Assembly: GCA_017510405.1 (NCBI GenBank)
Contig: JAFWNG010000019.1
Span: 1-64,000, forward strand
Direction: 5' to 3'
Origin: Solobacterium sp.
GTDB lineage: Bacteria; Bacillota_I; Bacilli_A; Erysipelotrichales; Erysipelotrichaceae
DNA length: 64,000 nt
Shown here: piece after piece, positions 61,435 to 64,000 of the stretch
Layout of the letters: each line of letters begins with the position of its first letter
How positions within the stretch are numbered: position 1 is the stretch's first letter
Position numbers and translations under genes: made by a program
Notes under the pieces: model-generated
What the model was told of the DNA's origin: nothing
The model's database searches: none
Seen by the model: only the letters and a program-made list of their open reading frames with translations

Positions 61435-62284
61435 TGTTCAGATTCAGCAGCTTAACTGCATTGTCACCCAGAATATTTACTTTTTCTTTTTCTGTCAGCG
61501 GCAGATTCCTCAGTGCCCGTACATAATCCCTCTGATCCGCCCATGGACAGTCCGTACCGAACAGCACCCGCTCACTCCCGAAAGCACGTATGATACGCAC
61601 TGCCTGATCTTCCGAGAGCAGATACGGCTCTCCCTTTGGCCAGTGCCCGTCATCGGCCGTATCGACCTGTCCCAGAGAAAACGCCGTATCAATGTATACA
61701 GGCGTATCCTTCAATACCTCAGGCACTTCATCCCAGTCGTGCCATCCGCCCATGTGCGCCAGAACAAGCGTCAGAGAGGGGATAAGATCCATCACATGCC
61801 GGCACATCTGCGGCGAGCAGTGGATCACACCCGGAAACCCGATATCCTGTCCTGCATGCGTGACGACGATCAGTCCAAGTTCCGAGGCTTTCTTCAGTAT
61901 TCGCAGATACCCCGGATCGTCGATATTCTGTCCCTGATAGACCGGATGGATCTTGATTCCTTTCAATCCCAGGGAAACGATTCGTTCCAGTTCCTCTTCT
62001 GGATGCTCATACGCCGGATGGATCCCGCCGAACGACAGCACGCCTTTTTCCTTATACAGCGCATTGATCTGTGCAGCGGAATTATTGATCGTTTCAACCT
62101 GCGAAGGCTTCGTGGCGACCGGCAGAATGACCGAAAGATCGATCCCTGCTTTTTCGGACGACGCCAGCAGCTGCTTTACCGTGGCATCCGTCTGGGGATG
62201 AATATGGGCAGCCTGACCGAGCATCTGCACGGTACGGGCTGCCATACGATCCGGAAATGTATGTGTATGAAAATCTACGATCAT
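61424..62284 (-). CDS. Amidohydrolase-2 family TIM-barrel hydrolase/decarboxylase
   Basis: A 286-residue metal-dependent barrel. DFHTHTFPD provides the HxH ligands after strand 1, GIKIHPVYQG and VVTHAGQD supply further histidines, and FGTDCPWADQ the last aspartate. The family includes acid decarboxylases and lactone or amide hydrolases. Its start overlaps the SSS symporter stop by ATGA, so transporter and enzyme act together, presumably on the same imported compound. The compound is unknown. Confidence 0.85.
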   Translation of the reverse strand: MIVDFHTHTFPDRMAARTVQMLGQAAHIHPQTDATVKQLLASSEKAGIDLSVILPVATKPSQVETINNSAAQINALYKEKGVLSFGGIHPAYEHPEEELERIVSLGLKGIKIHPVYQGQNIDDPGYLRILKKASELGLIVVTHAGQDIGFPGVIHCSPQMCRHVMDLIPSLTLVLAHMGGWHDWDEVPEVLKDTPVYIDTAFSLGQVDTADDGHWPKGEPYLLSEDQAVRIIRAFGSERVLFGTDCPWADQRDYVRALRNLPLTEKEKVNILGDNAVKLLNLNKPV

Positions 62285-63831
62285 TTTTCCTCTTTCTCAC
62301 CAAGCTGACTGCTCTGCAGTACAACAACTTTCTCATTGTAGCAGGCAAATGCATCTTCGACGAGAGACTGATCCGGCTTCGGAGTAAACAGGGAAACGAT
62401 CGGTACGATGATCAGTCCGGCGATCATGCAGAACGCACCGGCATTGATTGGCGACTGCAGCAGAGCCGGGAAAGAACCGCGGACAAGCATATTCGCGAGC
62501 ATAACAACTGTCGAGAACAGGAAGCTGACCCAGCACGCAGCCTTTGTCGTCTTCTTCCAGTACAGACCATACAGGAACGGCGCCAGGAACGCACCGGCAA
62601 GAGCACCCCAGGAAACACCCATAAGCTGTGCAATAAACGTATTCGCTGAACGGTACTGCATAATTGCAATCACGACCGAGATTGCGATAAATACAACGAT
62701 CAGGACACGCATGATCAGAACCTGCTTCTTTTCATCCATATCTTTGATGAAATGCTCTTTCAGCAGATCCAGCGTCATGGTGGAACTGGACGTCAGTACA
62801 AGCGACGACAGCGTCGACATCGAAGCAGACAGCACAAGGATCACAACAACAGCGATCAGAATATCCGGCAGTCCGGACAGCATCGTCGGAACAACACTGT
62901 CGAATCCGTTTGCCGCAATATCGATATTTGCCGAGAACAGTCTTCCGAATCCGCCCAGGAAGTAACACCCGCCGGCAACGATAAACGCAAACGCTGTCGA
63001 CACGATCGTACCTGTCGAAATGGATTTTTCACTGCGGATCGCATAGAACTTCTGCACCATCTGCGGCAGACCCCATGTGCCAAGCGATGTCAGAATGACA
63101 ACACCGAGAAGATTGAGCGGATCCGGTCCGAAGAAAGATGCGAAGATGCCGGGTGTAGAAGAAACTGCCGGATCACTGACCTGTCCCAGTCCGTCCAGCG
63201 CTGCCAGGAATCCGCCCTGGCTTTTCAGTACCGCCAGCACAACAGCACAGATTCCGAAGATCATGATAATACCCTGAATAAAGTCGTTGATCGCAGTTGC
63301 CATATATCCGCCGGCAATAACATACACACCGGTCAGAACTGCCATAGCGATGACACAGATCGAATAGTCGATATTGAATGCCATCCCGAACAGACGGGAC
63401 AGACCGTTATAAAGCGAAGCTGTATAAGGAATCAGGAAGATAAAGGTAATAACGGCTGCGCAGATCTTCAGCGCCGTGCTGCCGAACCTTGCCTCAAAAA
63501 ACTGCGGCATGGTAGCTGAATCAAGATGCTGCGTCATGATGCGTGTACGCCGTCCGAGAATATTCCACGCCAGCAGAGAACCGATCAGAGCATTTCCGAT
63601 GCCTACCCATGTAGATGCAATACCGTACTTCCATCCAAACTGTCCGGCATAACCGACAAAGATAACAGCCGAGAAATACGATGTACCGTATGCAAACGCG
63701 GTAAGCCATGGTCCAACGGACCGTCCCCCTAAAACGAACCCGTTAACGTCTGTGGAATTCTTTCTGCAGATCCATCCGATGTACACCATCACACCGAAGA
63801 ACAAGATCAGCATCAGCACTTTAATAAACAT
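62281..63831 (-). CDS. Sodium:solute symporter (SSS family)
   Basis: A 516-residue carrier with about thirteen helices. VNGFVLGGRSVGPWLTAFAYG near residue 30-50, TSYFSAVIFVGYAGQFGWKYG and the VLVLSASMSTLSSLVLTSSS segment near 330 (sodium-site serines) are SSS family hallmarks; overall resemblance is to PutP/PanF-type permeases. It imports an organic acid or amino acid with Na+. AGGAGG precedes the ATG. Its promoter carries an operator nearly identical to that of the acyl-CoA ligase/iorA region 11 kb away. Confidence 0.9.
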   Translation of the reverse strand: MFIKVLMLILFFGVMVYIGWICRKNSTDVNGFVLGGRSVGPWLTAFAYGTSYFSAVIFVGYAGQFGWKYGIASTWVGIGNALIGSLLAWNILGRRTRIMTQHLDSATMPQFFEARFGSTALKICAAVITFIFLIPYTASLYNGLSRLFGMAFNIDYSICVIAMAVLTGVYVIAGGYMATAINDFIQGIIMIFGICAVVLAVLKSQGGFLAALDGLGQVSDPAVSSTPGIFASFFGPDPLNLLGVVILTSLGTWGLPQMVQKFYAIRSEKSISTGTIVSTAFAFIVAGGCYFLGGFGRLFSANIDIAANGFDSVVPTMLSGLPDILIAVVVILVLSASMSTLSSLVLTSSSTMTLDLLKEHFIKDMDEKKQVLIMRVLIVVFIAISVVIAIMQYRSANTFIAQLMGVSWGALAGAFLAPFLYGLYWKKTTKAACWVSFLFSTVVMLANMLVRGSFPALLQSPINAGAFCMIAGLIIVPIVSLFTPKPDQSLVEDAFACYNEKVVVLQSSQLGEKEEK

Positions 63832-63858
63832 AATTCTATCCTCCTGATAACTTAGTGA

Positions 63859-63879
63859 TTTAACGCGTTAAAGCGTTAA
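63859..63879. promoter_or_regulatory. Operator of the SSS symporter promoter
   Basis: A 14-bp perfect palindrome (TTTAACGCGTTAAA, 63859-63872) followed by GCGTTAA. Read on the minus strand (63879-63860) it gives TTAACGCTTTAACGCGTTAA, 17 of 20 identical to the site at 52765. It lies 8 bases downstream of the -10, where bound protein would block transcription. Confidence 0.75.
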
Positions 63880-63887
63880 CCCCCTAA

Positions 63888-63916
63888 AGTATACGGGCTG
63901 TGTGACAATTTTGCAA
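63888..63916 (-). promoter_or_regulatory. Promoter of the SSS symporter operon
   Basis: On the minus strand, TTGCAA (63916-63911), 17-base spacer, TATACT (63893-63888). Confidence 0.8.
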
Positions 63917-63941
63917 TACTAAAGATCAAAAAACAGATGAT

Positions 63942-63993
63942 TTGAATTTAGCACTGTGAAATGGTAAAGTATTATGTAGCATACAGCAGGAGA
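63942..63993 (+). promoter_or_regulatory. Rightward promoter and ribosome site of a gene beyond the window
   Basis: TTGAAT (63942-63947), 17-base spacer, TAAAGT (63965-63970), then AGGAGA at 63988-63993 seven bases before the window ends. A plus-strand gene probably starts just past 64000, divergent from the symporter; it could encode the repressor of the shared operator. Confidence 0.45.
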
Positions 63994-64000
63994 CGAATCA

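Noticed and set aside
51114..63831. A bile-acid (bai) operon, given a CoA ligase, BaiCD/H-like flavoenzyme and dehydratase names in the window
   Set aside because: The genes are scattered in several operons, the essential baiA, baiE and baiF counterparts are absent, and the family resemblance is broad.

Overview
The window (64 kb, roughly balanced GC, dense operons, strong AGGAGG ribosome binding sites, many short 4-nt ATGA overlaps) looks like the chromosome of an anaerobic, fermentative member of the Bacillota, probably a gut Erysipelotrichia- or Clostridia-type organism. The basis is gene content: indolepyruvate:ferredoxin oxidoreductase, 2-hydroxyacyl-CoA dehydratase subunits, Old Yellow Enzyme-type enoate reductases with a 4Fe-4S cluster, an anaerobic sulfatase maturase-like radical SAM protein, a PTS sucrose operon and no respiratory genes. 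I saw no rRNA, tRNA or CRISPR array.

Layout. 1-4.2 kb: the right end of an IS200-type element, an AEC transporter, two tandem NADAR-like proteins, and a radical SAM/SPASM protein with a CPYC thioredoxin-like partner. 4.2-8.9 kb: a DUF975/CmpB-type membrane protein, an RpiR regulator with two DJ-1/PfpI paralogues, and a DUF1275 membrane protein. 8.9-14.5 kb: a glycogen branching enzyme with lysine-rich tails at both ends, an MscS channel with a small partner, a fructokinase and a Cof-type phosphatase. 14.6-22.3 kb: an enoate reductase, then a LysR regulator divergent from a three-gene operon (UxaA-type dehydratase, two-domain esterase, SLC13-type carrier) that looks like an uncharacterised sugar-acid ester pathway. 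22.4-24.8 kb: metY and cysK, converging on a long shared hairpin. 24.9-29.4 kb: sucrose operon scrR-scrB-scrA. 29.4-36.2 kb: Nudix-HAD-MATE operon, then MarR with a heterodimeric ABC exporter. 36.3-40.7 kb: a 1449-residue secreted LRR/Ig-like/DUF4214 surface protein. 40.7-51.1 kb: DegV, a TetR-nitroreductase-S66 peptidase operon, PIG-L deacetylase with a GPH symporter, a second enoate reductase, and small housekeeping-type genes. 51.1-64 kb: a CoA-metabolism region with an acyl-CoA ligase, iorA-iorB-paaK-ACT, purC, a 2-hydroxyacyl-CoA dehydratase-like pair with a 55-residue membrane protein, and an SSS symporter with an amidohydrolase.

How the genes work together. Sucrose would enter as sucrose-6-phosphate through ScrA, be split by ScrB, and the fructose phosphorylated by the fructokinase 12 kb away; ACCGGT-type operator sites occur at scrR, at the fructokinase promoter and at glgB, suggesting one LacI-family regulon joining sucrose use to glycogen branching. 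In the last 13 kb, two promoter regions 11 kb apart (acyl-CoA ligase/iorA and the SSS symporter) carry a near-identical 20-bp operator (17 of 20 bases) just downstream of good -10 boxes. This predicts a single repressor controlling uptake, hydrolysis, CoA activation and oxidative decarboxylation of an aromatic or branched acid; the regulator may be the gene starting just beyond the right edge. These operator links, the orphan tandem NADAR pair and the UxaA-esterase-carrier operon are the parts most worth following up.
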